A stretch of 64,000 bases of DNA from Streptomyces glaucescens (GCF_000761215.1 NZ_CP009438.1:6614501-6678500), one strand, 5' to 3'. Shown: positions 8,310 to 17,148, numbered from the stretch's first letter. Numbers and translations: made by a program. The notes: a model not told the origin generated them from the letters alone.

Positions 8310-8753
8310 ATGACGAACTTGTCCCCTCAGGCGCGGGGCGCGCACCGAGCCCGTGCGTCCCACCGTGCCGCGGCCACGCTGCTCGCCCTGGCCATGCTGT
8401 TGCAGGTCGGGCTCGCGGGAGGCTACATCAGCGGCGACTACGAATCGCTGGAGATGCACGACATGAACGCCGGGGTGCTGATGGTCGCCGCGCTCCTGAC
8501 GTTCGGCACGGCCATCTGGCTGCGGCGCGCAGGAGGGCCCGTGCGGCCGATCGCCACCTCGGTGGCGCTGCTGGTCGCGCTGGTGCTGCAGATGTTCCTC
8601 GGCATGGAGCGGATCGTCGCCGTGCACGTGACGCTCGGCGTGCTGATCGCGTGCGCCATCACCGTGCTCGTCATGCGGGCGTGGATGATGTCGCTGCCCG
8701 CCGGGCCCCGCACCGCCACCGAGGCCGGACGCGAGCCGGAGACCGTCTCATGA
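8310..8753 (+). CDS. Four-helix membrane protein paired with multicopper oxidase
   Basis: This 147-residue protein has four hydrophobic helices: LLALAMLLQVGLAGGYI, GVLMVAALLTFGTAIWL, ATSVALLVALVLQMFLG and VTLGVLIACAITVLVM. Conserved histidines (MHDMN, VHVTLG) sit at the helix ends, as in small cytochrome b-like or CtaA-like proteins, so heme or copper binding is possible but unproven. The ATG at 8310 follows GGAG. The stop overlaps the start of the multicopper oxidase gene by 4 nt, so the two are co-expressed and may form a membrane-linked redox or copper-handling unit. Confidence 0.7.
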   Translation: MTNLSPQARGAHRARASHRAAATLLALAMLLQVGLAGGYISGDYESLEMHDMNAGVLMVAALLTFGTAIWLRRAGGPVRPIATSVALLVALVLQMFLGMERIVAVHVTLGVLIACAITVLVMRAWMMSLPAGPRTATEAGREPETVS

Positions 8754-10354
8754 GGCGACGCCGGTTCCTCGGCGGCACGGCGGTGGGCGCCGCCGCACTC
8801 GCCGCCGTCTCCGTCCCCCTCGTCGGCAGCGCCCTGCGCCGGGCGGACGGCTCCAGCCCCGGCCGGATCCTGTCCTCCCGCGCCCGGCTCCCCGAGCCGT
8901 ACCAGGTGCCGCTGCCGGTCCCCGACGTCCTGGACCCGGTGCGCCGCGGCGGCGGCACCGACGTGTACGAGCTGACCCAGCAGGTCGCCGACCTGGAGAT
9001 CCTGCCGGGACTGCGCACCCGTGCCTGGACGTACGGGGGAACGTTCCCCGGACCCACCGTGGTCTCCCGCTCGGGCCGGCGCACCCAGGTCCGGCACCGC
9101 AACGAACTGCCCCAGCCCAGCGTCGTCCACCTGCACGGCGGTCACACCCCCGCCGGCAGCGACGGCTACCCGATCGACGTCATCCTGCCCGCGGGCGGCG
9201 CGATAGGCGCCGAGCAGGCGATGAAGGCCATGACGGAGGGCATGCCCGGGCACGGCGGCCACACCGGACACGCCGGGCACGGCGGCATCAGCGGCATGGC
9301 CGAGGCGGAGCGCACGTACACCTACCCCATGCGGCAGCGGGCGGCCACCCTCTGGTACCACGACCACCGGATGAGCTGGACCGGTCTCGGGGTGTGGAGC
9401 GGACTCGCCGGCTTCCACCTGGTCCGCGACGACGAGGAGGACCGGCTGCCGCTGCCCCGCGGCGACCGTGAACTCCCGCTGCTCATCACGGACCGGTCCT
9501 TCGAGGAGGACGGCTCCTTCCGCTACCCCCTGGCCGACCCCGGACTCGGGCGCCCCGGCGTGACCGAGGACTACATGGACGGGGTGCTGGGGGACGTCGT
9601 CCTGGTCAACGGCGCACCGTGGCCGGTGCACCGCACCGAGGGCGCCCGGCACCGGCTGCGGCTGCTCAACGCCTCCAACGCCCGCCCGTACCGCCTGGAG
9701 TTCGACCCCCAGCCGCCCGGCGGTGACGCGTTCGTCCAGATCGGCAGCGACGGCGGACTGCTGGAGCGGCCGGTGCGGCACGACGCCGTGCACCTCGGCC
9801 CCGGCGAACGCTTCGACGTGGTCGTCGACTTCGCGCGCTGGAAGCCGGGCACCCGCGTCCGCCTGGTGAACACGCTCGCCGACGGAACCGCCCACGACGT
9901 CATGGCGTTCGACGTCGTCCGCGCCCCCGCCGCCGACGACTCCCGCGTGCCCGACCGGCTCGCGCGCATCGAACGGCTCGACCCGGCCAAGGCCGTCACC
10001 ACCCGCGACTTCCACTTCCGGCTGGGCAAGGACGGCTGGACCATCAACGACGACGGCTACCGGCCGGGCCGGGCGCTGGCCCGCCCCAAGCTCGGACAGC
10101 TGGAGATCTGGCGGTTCACCACGAGCCTGCAGCACCCGGTGCACGTCCACCTGAACCACTTCCAGGTGCTCTCCCGCAACCAGGGCGACCCCGGCCCCTA
10201 CGACGCGGGCTGGAAGGACACCGTGGACCTGCGTCCCACCGAGGCGGTGGAGGTGGCGATCCGCTTCACCGACTACCCGGGCACCTACATGCTCCACTGC
10301 CACAACCTGGAGCACGAGGACATGGCGATGATGGCGGATTTCGTCGTGGAATGA
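8750..10354 (+). CDS. Tat-exported multicopper oxidase
   Basis: This 534-residue three-domain multicopper oxidase of the CotA/phenoxazinone-synthase-like group has a Tat signal (RRRRFLGG followed by an Ala-rich segment). All four copper-ligand motifs are present: HLHGGH (127-132), WYHDH (202-206), HPVHVHLNHF, and HCHNLEHEDMAMM near the C-terminus, which supplies the type 1 copper ligands. An unusual Gly/His-rich loop (about 167-178) lies between the first two motifs. It probably oxidises phenols, metals or a secondary metabolite outside the membrane. It could act on the nearby aromatic polyketide, but that is inference from proximity only. Confidence 0.92.
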   Translation: MRRRRFLGGTAVGAAALAAVSVPLVGSALRRADGSSPGRILSSRARLPEPYQVPLPVPDVLDPVRRGGGTDVYELTQQVADLEILPGLRTRAWTYGGTFPGPTVVSRSGRRTQVRHRNELPQPSVVHLHGGHTPAGSDGYPIDVILPAGGAIGAEQAMKAMTEGMPGHGGHTGHAGHGGISGMAEAERTYTYPMRQRAATLWYHDHRMSWTGLGVWSGLAGFHLVRDDEEDRLPLPRGDRELPLLITDRSFEEDGSFRYPLADPGLGRPGVTEDYMDGVLGDVVLVNGAPWPVHRTEGARHRLRLLNASNARPYRLEFDPQPPGGDAFVQIGSDGGLLERPVRHDAVHLGPGERFDVVVDFARWKPGTRVRLVNTLADGTAHDVMAFDVVRAPAADDSRVPDRLARIERLDPAKAVTTRDFHFRLGKDGWTINDDGYRPGRALARPKLGQLEIWRFTTSLQHPVHVHLNHFQVLSRNQGDPGPYDAGWKDTVDLRPTEAVEVAIRFTDYPGTYMLHCHNLEHEDMAMMADFVVE

Positions 10355-10512
10355 CGAGGACGGACCACAGCGTTCACACCAGGGTCCGGGGCGGGTTCGT
10401 TCTCCGACGGGGAACACCCGCCCCGGACCCATGCCGACGTCCCCGCGCCGGCCCGATCCCCGCGTCATCCACGCTTTATCGGCGCTTTCGCGGTGCGGGC
10501 CACCATGGCTGC

Positions 10513-10740
10513 ATGCGTAAACCCCTGCGCGGCCTGCTGCGATTCCTGATGGACGCGCTCATCGCGTACGGCGAGGTGTACATGTGCCCGCCCCCGCCGG
10601 AACTCGCCGGTCCCGCCCCCGGGCATCCCGAACAGCTCCGCCCGGACGTCCCGCTGACCGAGACGGAACACGCCCTCGCCCGCCAGCTGACGGGGGACCG
10701 GCGGCCGGAGGAACACCGCCGGGGCGGGCGGCGGGGATGA
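10513..10740 (+). CDS. Small hypothetical protein (resembles DUF6059 proteins)
   Basis: This 75-residue protein starts MRKPLRGLLRFLMDALIAYG, then has a proline cluster (CPPPPEL) and PLTETEHALARQL. The layout of a basic amphipathic N-terminus, then a PPPP stretch, then GHPE and a helix is one I associate with the small Streptomyces DUF6059 group, whose function is unknown. ATG at 10513 is preferred over a longer frame from 10351, which lacks family-like sequence. Confidence 0.55.
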   Translation: MRKPLRGLLRFLMDALIAYGEVYMCPPPPELAGPAPGHPEQLRPDVPLTETEHALARQLTGDRRPEEHRRGGRRG

Positions 10741-10766
10741 ACCACGCCCCGGCGCCCCGCGCCCCG

Positions 10767-11276
10767 TCACACGGCACGGTCGGCAGACGCCGCCGCCCCC
10801 TCGCTCTCCGCCGCCGTACGCCGGTCCCCGAACCGGCCGACGGCCGAGATCACCAGCAGCACCAGCGCCGCGACCGCGGTCAGCGTGCGCAGCCGGTTGA
10901 ACATGTCCCACCGCTCCAGGATCTCCACGTGGTCGGCCGGCGGCGACGACACGGCCCACTCCTTGATGCGGGCGTTGATCGGCACGTTCCCGAACCGCGT
11001 GACGAGGAAGGAAACCAGGACCAGCAGCGCCGCCCCGCCCGCCAGCAGCCGCTCCCGGCCCCGGGTGATCAGCGCCAGCGCCAGCGAACCGAGCATCGCG
11101 GTCACCATGGCGGTCTGCATGACCGGCGAGTTCATCTTCATGAGTTCGGCGTGGAACGACAGGCGCATGTCCATCGGCACCTTCCAGAACGTGGGTGCCA
11201 GATTCACCGCCCCATAGCCGAAAGCACCGGCGAGAAGACCGGTGGCGGTCAGCGCGATTCCCTTCACCCATCGCAC
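10767..11276 (-). CDS. DUF1772 (anthrone oxygenase-like) membrane protein
   Basis: This protein of about 169 residues has four predicted helices and the DUF1772 signature VTRFGNVPINARIKEW followed by WDMFNRLRT. Some members act as anthrone oxygenases in aromatic polyketide pathways; many others are uncharacterised. The start is uncertain: GTG at 11276 or TTG at 11282, both behind GAGGGAG. It is transcribed divergently from the DHA2 transporter. Its closeness to the type II PKS locus makes a tailoring role worth considering, but several unrelated genes intervene. Confidence 0.75.
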   Translation of the reverse strand: MRWVKGIALTATGLLAGAFGYGAVNLAPTFWKVPMDMRLSFHAELMKMNSPVMQTAMVTAMLGSLALALITRGRERLLAGGAALLVLVSFLVTRFGNVPINARIKEWAVSSPPADHVEILERWDMFNRLRTLTAVAALVLLVISAVGRFGDRRTAAESEGAAASADRAV

Positions 11277-11436
11277 ACGCAAGACGTCTCCCTCTGCCGG
11301 CCCCGATGATCGCCCGAGCACCGAAGGATATCCGCTCGCACTTCGACTCCCGCTCTTCTTCGGCCCTTTCACGACGGCGGCATCCCGCACCGGAACCGGG
11401 GCGCACGAGTGGGGAGGCCGCACCCCTGGAGGTTCC

Positions 11437-12960
11437 ATGTCCCTCGGAACACGGGCCGGCTCGGACACCGGCCCAGCCGCCCCCGCCCCGCCCGCCGGCC
11501 GCCACCCGGTCGTGGCCCTGCTGGTCATCGCCGCGGCGGAGCTCATGGTGGTGCTCGACGCGACGATCGTGAACATCGCCCTGCCCGGCATCCAGACCGG
11601 CCTGCACATCCCCGGCGGTGAACTGGCCTGGGTCGTCAACGCGTACGCGCTGGCGTTCGGCGGGCTGATGCTGCTCGGCGGCCGCGCCGGCGACCTCTTC
11701 GGCCGCCGCCGCGTCTTCCGCCTCGGCATCGCCCTGTTCGTGTCCGCCTCCCTGCTGGGCGGGCTGGCGCCCGCGGCCGCACCGTTGATCGCCGCCCGGG
11801 CCCTGCAGGGCGTCGGCGCGGCGATCGCCGCACCGACCGCCCTGTCACTGATCACCACGAACTTCACCGAGGGCCGCGACCGCAACCGGGCCATGGGCAC
11901 CTACGCGGCCATGGCCGGCGTCGGCTCCACCGCCGGACTCCTCCTCGGCGGGGCGCTCACCCAGTACCTCGACTGGCGCTGGACGCTGCTCGTCAACATC
12001 CCCGTCGGACTCGCGGTACTGGCCGGCACGGTCGTCCTGCGCGAGGCCGACCGCACACGGGGCAAGGCCGACGTCACGGGTGCGGCGACCGGCACCGCCG
12101 GCCTGCTCGCCCTGGTGTACGCCATCACGCGCGGCGGACAGGACGGCTGGACGGACGCCGTGACCCTGACGGCGTTCGGCACGGCCGCGGCGCTGCTCAC
12201 CGTCTTCCCGCTGACCCAGGCGCGCGCCCGGCAGCCCCTGCTGCCGCTGCGCGTCCTGCGCGACCGCAGCCGCGCCGGCACCTACCTCACCCTGTTCCTC
12301 GTCGGCACGGGCATGTTCGCCACCTTCTACTTCCTGACCCTCCACATGCAGCACGTACTGGGCTACGGCCCGGTCCGGACCGGGCTCGCCTACCTGCCGT
12401 TCAGCGCCGGCATCGGCCTCATGGCGGCCGTCGGGTCCCGGCTCGTGGTCCGGCACCCGCCGCGCGAACTGGCCGTCCCCGGACTCGCCGTGGCCGCGGC
12501 CGGCATGATCTGGCTGAGCCGGCTGACACCGCACTCCTCGTACTGGGGCACCCTCATGCCGGGCATGCTCGTGACGGCACTCGGCCTCGGCGCCACCTTC
12601 GTACCGCTCACCCTCACCGCCGTACGGGACGTCGACGACCGCGACGCGGGCAGCGCCTCCGCCCTCCTCACCACGGCGCAGCAGATCGGCGGAGCGCTCG
12701 GCCTGGCCACGCTCGCCACCCTCTCCGCCACCGCGGCCGACCGACGCCTCGCACACGCCGGCCCCGCCCACCGCACGGACCCGCGCGCCCATGACCCCGC
12801 CCTCGTCGCCCACGTCCAGGACGCCCTGACCCACGGCCACACCCGCGCCTTCCTCGCCTCCGCCGCCGTCTTCACCGCGGCCCTCCTCGTCGCCTACCTC
12901 ACCATCGACGCGGGCCCGCAGGAGCGCACGGAACCCCCGAGCACCCGGAAACCGTCCTGA
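11437..12960 (+). CDS. DHA2-family MFS drug/proton antiporter
   Basis: This 507-residue transporter has about 14 membrane segments. It shows the family motifs LDATIVNIALPGIQ in the first helix, GGRAGDLFGRRRVF in loop 2-3, and the helix-5 region GSTAGLLLGGALTQYLDWRW. ATG at 11437 follows CTGGAGG. This type exports antibiotics and dyes in exchange for protons. No TetR or MarR gene sits beside it, so its control is unclear. It may export the polyketide made by the cluster some 5 kb to the left. Confidence 0.92.
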   Translation: MSLGTRAGSDTGPAAPAPPAGRHPVVALLVIAAAELMVVLDATIVNIALPGIQTGLHIPGGELAWVVNAYALAFGGLMLLGGRAGDLFGRRRVFRLGIALFVSASLLGGLAPAAAPLIAARALQGVGAAIAAPTALSLITTNFTEGRDRNRAMGTYAAMAGVGSTAGLLLGGALTQYLDWRWTLLVNIPVGLAVLAGTVVLREADRTRGKADVTGAATGTAGLLALVYAITRGGQDGWTDAVTLTAFGTAAALLTVFPLTQARARQPLLPLRVLRDRSRAGTYLTLFLVGTGMFATFYFLTLHMQHVLGYGPVRTGLAYLPFSAGIGLMAAVGSRLVVRHPPRELAVPGLAVAAAGMIWLSRLTPHSSYWGTLMPGMLVTALGLGATFVPLTLTAVRDVDDRDAGSASALLTTAQQIGGALGLATLATLSATAADRRLAHAGPAHRTDPRAHDPALVAHVQDALTHGHTRAFLASAAVFTAALLVAYLTIDAGPQERTEPPSTRKPS

Positions 12961-13144
12961 TCCCGGCGGTGCCTGCGGCGTCCTGCCGGTTCCCGCACCA
13001 CGGGTAGCGCTCGGCGGCGCCCTCGATGCCCTTGCCCAGCAGTTCGCCGCCCCTTCCCCCTCGGCCGGGGACGTGCGCGTGGCGGGCGGCGTGGGCGGTG
13101 AGTTCCGCCGTGATGCGGGCGAGCGTCTTGTTCAGGGGAGACAT
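12899..13144 (-). CDS. Possible small hypothetical protein
   Basis: This 81-codon frame begins MSPLNKTLARITAELTAHAARH and continues with an RGGELLGKGIEGAAERYPW segment that reads like a real protein. The last third is antisense to the 3' end of the transporter gene and looks less natural, so the gene may be truncated. There is only a weak ribosome site. I rate it as possible, not established. Confidence 0.35.
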   Translation of the reverse strand: MSPLNKTLARITAELTAHAARHAHVPGRGGRGGELLGKGIEGAAERYPWCGNRQDAAGTAGIRTVSGCSGVPCAPAGPRRW

Positions 13145-13189
13145 GTCCCGCCGCCGAAGTCCAACTCGGAGCTGCTGTAGGTTCCTGCC

Positions 13190-14065
13190 ATGAGGCAGGG
13201 TAAAGAGGTTGAGAACCCCGAGTCGCGCTTCTTCGCGGTGCTGCTGGCGGCGGCGAAGCTCCCCGGTGTGCGGATCCACAGGGAGGCGTATCTCCGCAGT
13301 GCGCTCGCTCGCCACTGCTCCGAGGAAGAGGTTCGACGAGCGATAGAGGAGACTCCCGCTGCCGCGGGCATCACCGTCGAACTCCTCGACAAGGTCGCCA
13401 ACGACTCCATCCGCTACGAAACCGCCAAAGTCAGTGCCCTGTCGGCCGCCGCCGGCATACCCGGCATCCTCGCCCTTCCCGCCACAGTGCCCGCCGACAC
13501 GGCCCAGTACGTCGGCCACATGCTGCGCATCGCCCAGAAGCTCGCCTATCTCTACAGCTGGCCCGAACTGTTCTCCGACGAGGGCGGTGAAGTCGACGAC
13601 GCGACCAAGGGGATGCTCACGCTGTTCTTCGGCGCGATGTTCGGCACCCAGTCGGCGAACGCCGCTGTCGGGAAGGTCGCGGGGATGCTCGCGGAGCAGG
13701 TCGCCAAGGAGCTGCCCAAGAAGGCACTCACCCATGGGGTCGTCTACCCCATGGTCAAGAAGGTCGCGAAGTACCTCGGTGTCAAGATGACGACGCAGTC
13801 CTTCGCGAAGGGCGTCTCCAAGGCCATCCCCGTCGTCGGGGCCGTCGTGTCCGGCGGGCTCACTCTCGCGACCTACCTTCCGATGGCCAAGAGGCTCAAG
13901 AAGCACCTCGCGGGCCTGCCCCTGGCGGATCCGTCACACCGAGTGTCGGAGACGGACGTCGTGGACGGCGAAGTCGTCGAAGAGCACGAGACGTTCGCCC
14001 CGGCGGACGCGGAACTGCACGACGCGGAAACCACTCCCGTCAAGCTGGAGGACCCCAGGCCCTGA
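13190..14065 (+). CDS. EcsC-like hypothetical protein
   Basis: This 291-residue protein has the segment SALSAAAGIPGILALPATVPADTAQ followed by helices, which resembles the core of EcsC-family proteins, whose function is unclear. A second Gly-rich hydrophobic stretch (AIPVVGAVVSGGLTLATYLP) lies near residue 215, and the C-terminal 45 residues are acidic and probably disordered. ATG at 13190 is the only good start. No operon partners are apparent. The assignment rests on the pattern rather than on a diagnostic motif. Confidence 0.65.
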   Translation: MRQGKEVENPESRFFAVLLAAAKLPGVRIHREAYLRSALARHCSEEEVRRAIEETPAAAGITVELLDKVANDSIRYETAKVSALSAAAGIPGILALPATVPADTAQYVGHMLRIAQKLAYLYSWPELFSDEGGEVDDATKGMLTLFFGAMFGTQSANAAVGKVAGMLAEQVAKELPKKALTHGVVYPMVKKVAKYLGVKMTTQSFAKGVSKAIPVVGAVVSGGLTLATYLPMAKRLKKHLAGLPLADPSHRVSETDVVDGEVVEEHETFAPADAELHDAETTPVKLEDPRP

Positions 14066-14440
14066 CGCCACGAGTGCCGGCGAACGCCCCTGTGCGCATC
14101 CGGCGTCGCAGACGCTCGGCCAGATCGACGTGCGAGGCTCGACCACCTTGGCCGATGACGCGGCCGGCTGCCGAAGGCGCCACGTCGTTGTTCCAGGCAC
14201 CGCAGCCACAGCGCATGCATCGCGCGCCTCTCGCAGCGAAGCCGGCGCGAACCGCTCATCGGCGAACCCGGTCTCTGCGACCTGACGCACGACGGCGACC
14301 AGGTGAGCGGCAACGACCGAGAGGCTCTGCCGTCCGTCATCGCGACCGTCCGCGAATCGGAACGAAGGATGTTGCCCCGCCCCGCACCCTGGCCGGCATG
14401 ACAAGCTGTGCCTGCCCACCCCCGAACCCAGGAGGTCACC
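14066..14440. other. Intergenic region without a recognisable gene
   Basis: These 375 bp between the EcsC-like gene and the DUF5302 gene contain only short frames with no family resemblance. Base composition is slightly less GC-biased than the neighbouring genes, consistent with decayed sequence. The last 40 bp carry the ribosome site (GGAGGTCACC) of the next gene. Confidence 0.5.
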
Positions 14441-14683
14441 ATGACCGAAGAGCGCGCGACCACGGAAGGCGCGGAGCCGGCCGAACCCGAGACGTCCTCC
14501 CTGGCGCCGGAGAGCGACGGCAACGACGACCTCAAGCGCAAGTTCCGTGAGGCACTGGCGCGCAAGCGCGGGGCGCAGGCGGAGGGGGCCGACGTCGCCG
14601 CGGGCCCGGATGCGTCGAAGGTGCGTGCCGCGCACGGCCCGGCCGCCAGCCAGCGGTCGTTCCGGCGCAAGAGCGGCGGCTGA
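14441..14683 (+). CDS. DUF5302 family protein
   Basis: This 80-residue, highly charged protein has the family pattern DDLKRKFREALARK, a variable middle, and the C-terminal HGP...QRSFRRKSGG. ATG at 14441 follows a perfect GGAGG. Such proteins are common and small in streptomycetes and have no known function; the basic tail could bind nucleic acid. Confidence 0.75.
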   Translation: MTEERATTEGAEPAEPETSSLAPESDGNDDLKRKFREALARKRGAQAEGADVAAGPDASKVRAAHGPAASQRSFRRKSGG

Positions 14684-14928
14684 GCCGGCCGGTCCCGCCG
14701 CCCCGGCGCACTCCGCGCGCCGTCCACTCGCGCGGTGGGATCGTCGCCCGCAGCGTGCGCACGCCGTGTGCGCGTTGCGGGCGGAACCCGTCCGGCGGGG
14801 TCCCCCGTCCGGCCCCGCTGTTCGCCCGCCGGGCGGTACGGGCACGGCGTCGCGGGATGCGGCCGGTCCCGCCTTCCGTGATGGTGGACGCATGGGAAGA
14901 CCGCCCTCAGGACGACGGGAACGTTGAC

Positions 14929-15192
14929 GTGGACAAGACGCAGCTCACCGAGATGACCGCTCGCCGTGCCGCCGACGGCCCCGGCGGCCGGCAGCTCGGC
15001 GCGGAGGACATCAGCCGGATCCTCGACCTGCTCTTCGGCACCGTGGAGGAGGCGGGAACCATCGCCGAGGCACTCAAGGCCCGAGAGTCCGTCACCCTCG
15101 GCAGCTTCGGCAGCTTCCGGGTCTCCGACGGTGTCGCCACGTTCCGGCCGGGCGTGGCCCTCACCGAATACCTGCGGGATCAGACCCGGTGA
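14929..15192 (+). CDS. HU-like DNA-binding protein
   Basis: This protein of about 87 residues has the HU/IHF fold. It has an N-terminal DKTQLTEMTARRA helix, a middle SRILDLLF...IAEALKARESVTLGSFGSF stretch, and the C-terminal ATFRPGVALTEYL. The DNA-gripping beta-arm between GSFGSFRV and FRPG is unusually short: the usual 30-odd-residue arm with conserved RNP is missing. It may therefore bend DNA poorly or bind protein. GTG at 14929 is preferred; an ATG at 14881 would add 16 residues of non-family sequence. Confidence 0.7.
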   Translation: MDKTQLTEMTARRAADGPGGRQLGAEDISRILDLLFGTVEEAGTIAEALKARESVTLGSFGSFRVSDGVATFRPGVALTEYLRDQTR

Positions 15193-15238
15193 TCCGCGCC
15201 TGGGCCACCCGGCCCGCCCTGCGGCCGCCGGCATCGTC

Positions 15239-15625
15239 ATGGGCCGTCTGACCCTGCACGCCACCGGTCCGGCCGGCCCGGACACGGTCTGGCAGCGTTA
15301 CGCCTGTGTCGACGAGTGGGCCTCGTGGTCCCCGCAGGTCAAGGCCGTCCAGGCCGCCGGCCGTCGGCTGAGGGCCGGACTGCGCGGGACCGTGGCGTCG
15401 GCAGCGGGCATCCGTGCCGCGTTCGTCGTGGAGGCCGTCGACCACCACCGCCGCACCTGGACCTGGCGCGTACGCTGGGGGCCGGTCCGCCTCCGCCTGC
15501 ACCACGAGGTGCGCGCCCACGTGCGCGGCAGCACCACGACGCTGACGATGCACGGCCCGAGCCCCGCCCTCCTGGCCTATGCCCCTTTCGCACGGCTGGC
15601 CCTGCGACGCCTGGTACGGCCCTGA
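15239..15625 (+). CDS. SRPBCC family (polyketide cyclase/lipid-binding fold) protein
   Basis: This 128-residue START-like protein has the pattern of a small ligand-binding helix-grip fold: VWQRYACVDEWASWSPQVKAV at the N-terminus, then alternating strands (TWTWRVRWGPVRLRL, TTTLTMHG) and a final helix. The start at ATG 15239 lies 47 nt after the HU-like gene, so the two may be co-transcribed. It is not part of the polyketide operon. The ligand is unknown. Confidence 0.7.
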   Translation: MGRLTLHATGPAGPDTVWQRYACVDEWASWSPQVKAVQAAGRRLRAGLRGTVASAAGIRAAFVVEAVDHHRRTWTWRVRWGPVRLRLHHEVRAHVRGSTTTLTMHGPSPALLAYAPFARLALRRLVRP

Positions 15626-16045
15626 AGCGCAGCCGCCCCGGGCGACGGCCCCGCTGACCGGTGCCCTGCGCAACCGGTCCTCCCGCTACCGGACCGCCGC
15701 ACCATCGCCGCTGCCGGCGGCCTTGGCCACCGACGCCGAGGCGGCCTTCGTCGGCATCACGACCGGCCCGTACAACATGTCGACCGCATCGGCCGTCTCG
15801 ACGGCGTCGACCGCGTGGAAACAGCCTTGATCACCTCCTGCACCAAGCGAACGGTGCCGTCCCGGTGACAAGGTCGTCACCGAGGCGCCGCACCCGGCCA
15901 CCGGCCGTGTCATGAGCGCCCCTGTTGCCAATCGCGCACGGTGACCGGATGCGGCCGATCCGAGCGGCTCGGCTTCACCGCAACGGGCCGCCACCGGAGG
16001 GGAGGTGGCGACGGGGCGGAGCCTCACGTCCCGGCCACGGTTGGG
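15626..16045. other. Intergenic region without a recognisable gene
   Basis: These 420 bp between the SRPBCC gene and the convergent DUF397 gene hold only short frames with no family resemblance on either strand. I see no clear hairpin terminator. Confidence 0.5.
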
Positions 16046-16246
16046 TCAGGTCCGGTCCCGCCCCAGGCCCGCGACGAACCCGGACCACGCGCTCCGGGTG
16101 AACGCGAGCCGAGGACCGCCGCGCTCCTTGGAGTCCCGCACGTGTATCGCGGTCGCGTCGGCGGCGACCTCGACGCACGCTCCTCCTTCACCGCTGCTGT
16201 GGCTGCTCTTGAACCAGTCCAGCCGTGCGGGCTGTTCAGTGTTCAT
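16046..16246 (-). CDS. DUF397 domain protein
   Basis: This 66-residue protein has the DUF397 hallmark WFKSSHSSGEGGACVEVA and later HVRDSKERGGPRLAFTRSAWSGF. These small proteins are nearly always encoded beside an XRE regulator in streptomycetes (BldB/WhiJ-type modules affecting development and antibiotic production). Its start overlaps the regulator's stop by 4 nt, so the two are co-translated. Confidence 0.92.
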   Translation of the reverse strand: MNTEQPARLDWFKSSHSSGEGGACVEVAADATAIHVRDSKERGGPRLAFTRSAWSGFVAGLGRDRT

Positions 16247-17115
16247 CGGTCTCCCAGCATCTTCTCGATCAAGGCCAGTGACTCTTCTGGTGTGAGCGCC
16301 TGTGCCCTGATGCTGCCGTAGCGTGCGGCAAGGATACGTACCTCGTCGGGGTCTGTGATCAGACGGCTGACGTGCTGCACCTCCAGGTACGCCACCTGCG
16401 GCTTGCCCTTCGGGGTGAGCAGGATGAAGGGCCCACCCAGGCTGGGGTGTTCCTTGCGTTCTGTCGGTAACACCTGGAGTTCCACACTGCGCAGCTTCCC
16501 GAACTTCAGCAGCGCTCCCAGTTGTTCACGATGAACGTGCCACCCGCCGAGCGGGCGACGCAATACGGATTCTTCGATGGTGAAGGTAGCGAACGGTGGA
16601 GGCCAACGGTCGAAGATCTGCTGGCGGTCCAGCCGTGCGGCAACGCGTTGTTCGACGGTCGCCTCGTCCAACAGCGGTTTCCTCGTGCCGAACACCACGT
16701 GTGCGTGGGCCTCGGTCTGAAGAAGGCCGGGAATCGCCAGTGAGCTGTAATCGTGCAGCTCGACCGCCTCCGCCTCCAGCCGCGCGTAGTCCCGGAACCA
16801 CTCCGGATGCCGCACCCTGCGCCGGGTCTTCGCCCGTTCCACGTCCTCCGCGGCCGACGCGAGCAGGCCGCCGCAGTCGAGCAGCCGGCCCACCGCGACC
16901 AGCAGTTCGGGCTGGGGCGTCCGTCGCGCCCGCTCGACCGACGAGATCGTCTCCTCGCCGTACCCGATCCGGTCGCCCAGTTCCTTCTGGCTCAGCCCGG
17001 CCCGCTCCCGGGCGACCTTGATCTGCCGTCCCAGGGCGCGGAACAGGTCCGCGACCTCGTCCGTCCCCTCCGCCTCGCCGCCCGTGGGGACCCCCGCGCC
17101 CGACTGCGCTGCCAT
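16243..17115 (-). CDS. XRE/WhiJ-type regulator with a TTA codon
   Basis: This 290-residue regulator has an N-terminal helix-turn-helix (about 30-85: GRQIKVARERAGLSQKELG) and the C-terminal DUF5753/Scr1-type sensor domain (IPGLLQTEAHAHVV, then VLRRPLGG, then VEHVSR-like segments). It forms a pair with the DUF397 gene. Codon 216, in ELQVLPTE, is TTA (minus strand, 16468-16470). In Streptomyces TTA is read by the bldA tRNA, so translation may be limited to late growth. An 18-bp palindrome lies 15 bp upstream of the start and may be its own operator. Confidence 0.93.
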   Translation of the reverse strand: MAAQSGAGVPTGGEAEGTDEVADLFRALGRQIKVARERAGLSQKELGDRIGYGEETISSVERARRTPQPELLVAVGRLLDCGGLLASAAEDVERAKTRRRVRHPEWFRDYARLEAEAVELHDYSSLAIPGLLQTEAHAHVVFGTRKPLLDEATVEQRVAARLDRQQIFDRWPPPFATFTIEESVLRRPLGGWHVHREQLGALLKFGKLRSVELQVLPTERKEHPSLGGPFILLTPKGKPQVAYLEVQHVSRLITDPDEVRILAARYGSIRAQALTPEESLALIEKMLGDR

Positions 17116-17130
17116 GCCGTACCACCACCC

Positions 17131-17148
17131 TGTTCCCTGTACGGAACA
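17131..17148. promoter_or_regulatory. Palindrome upstream of the XRE regulator
   Basis: TGTTCCCTGTACGGAACA has perfect 6-bp arms (TGTTCC/GGAACA) around CTGTAC. It ends 15 bp upstream of the regulator's start codon, between it and the decayed divergent ATPase gene, which is where an autoregulatory operator would be expected. Confidence 0.5.

Noticed and set aside
14066..14440. Short frames suggesting a decayed gene
   Set aside because: No stretch could be tied to a protein family on either strand.
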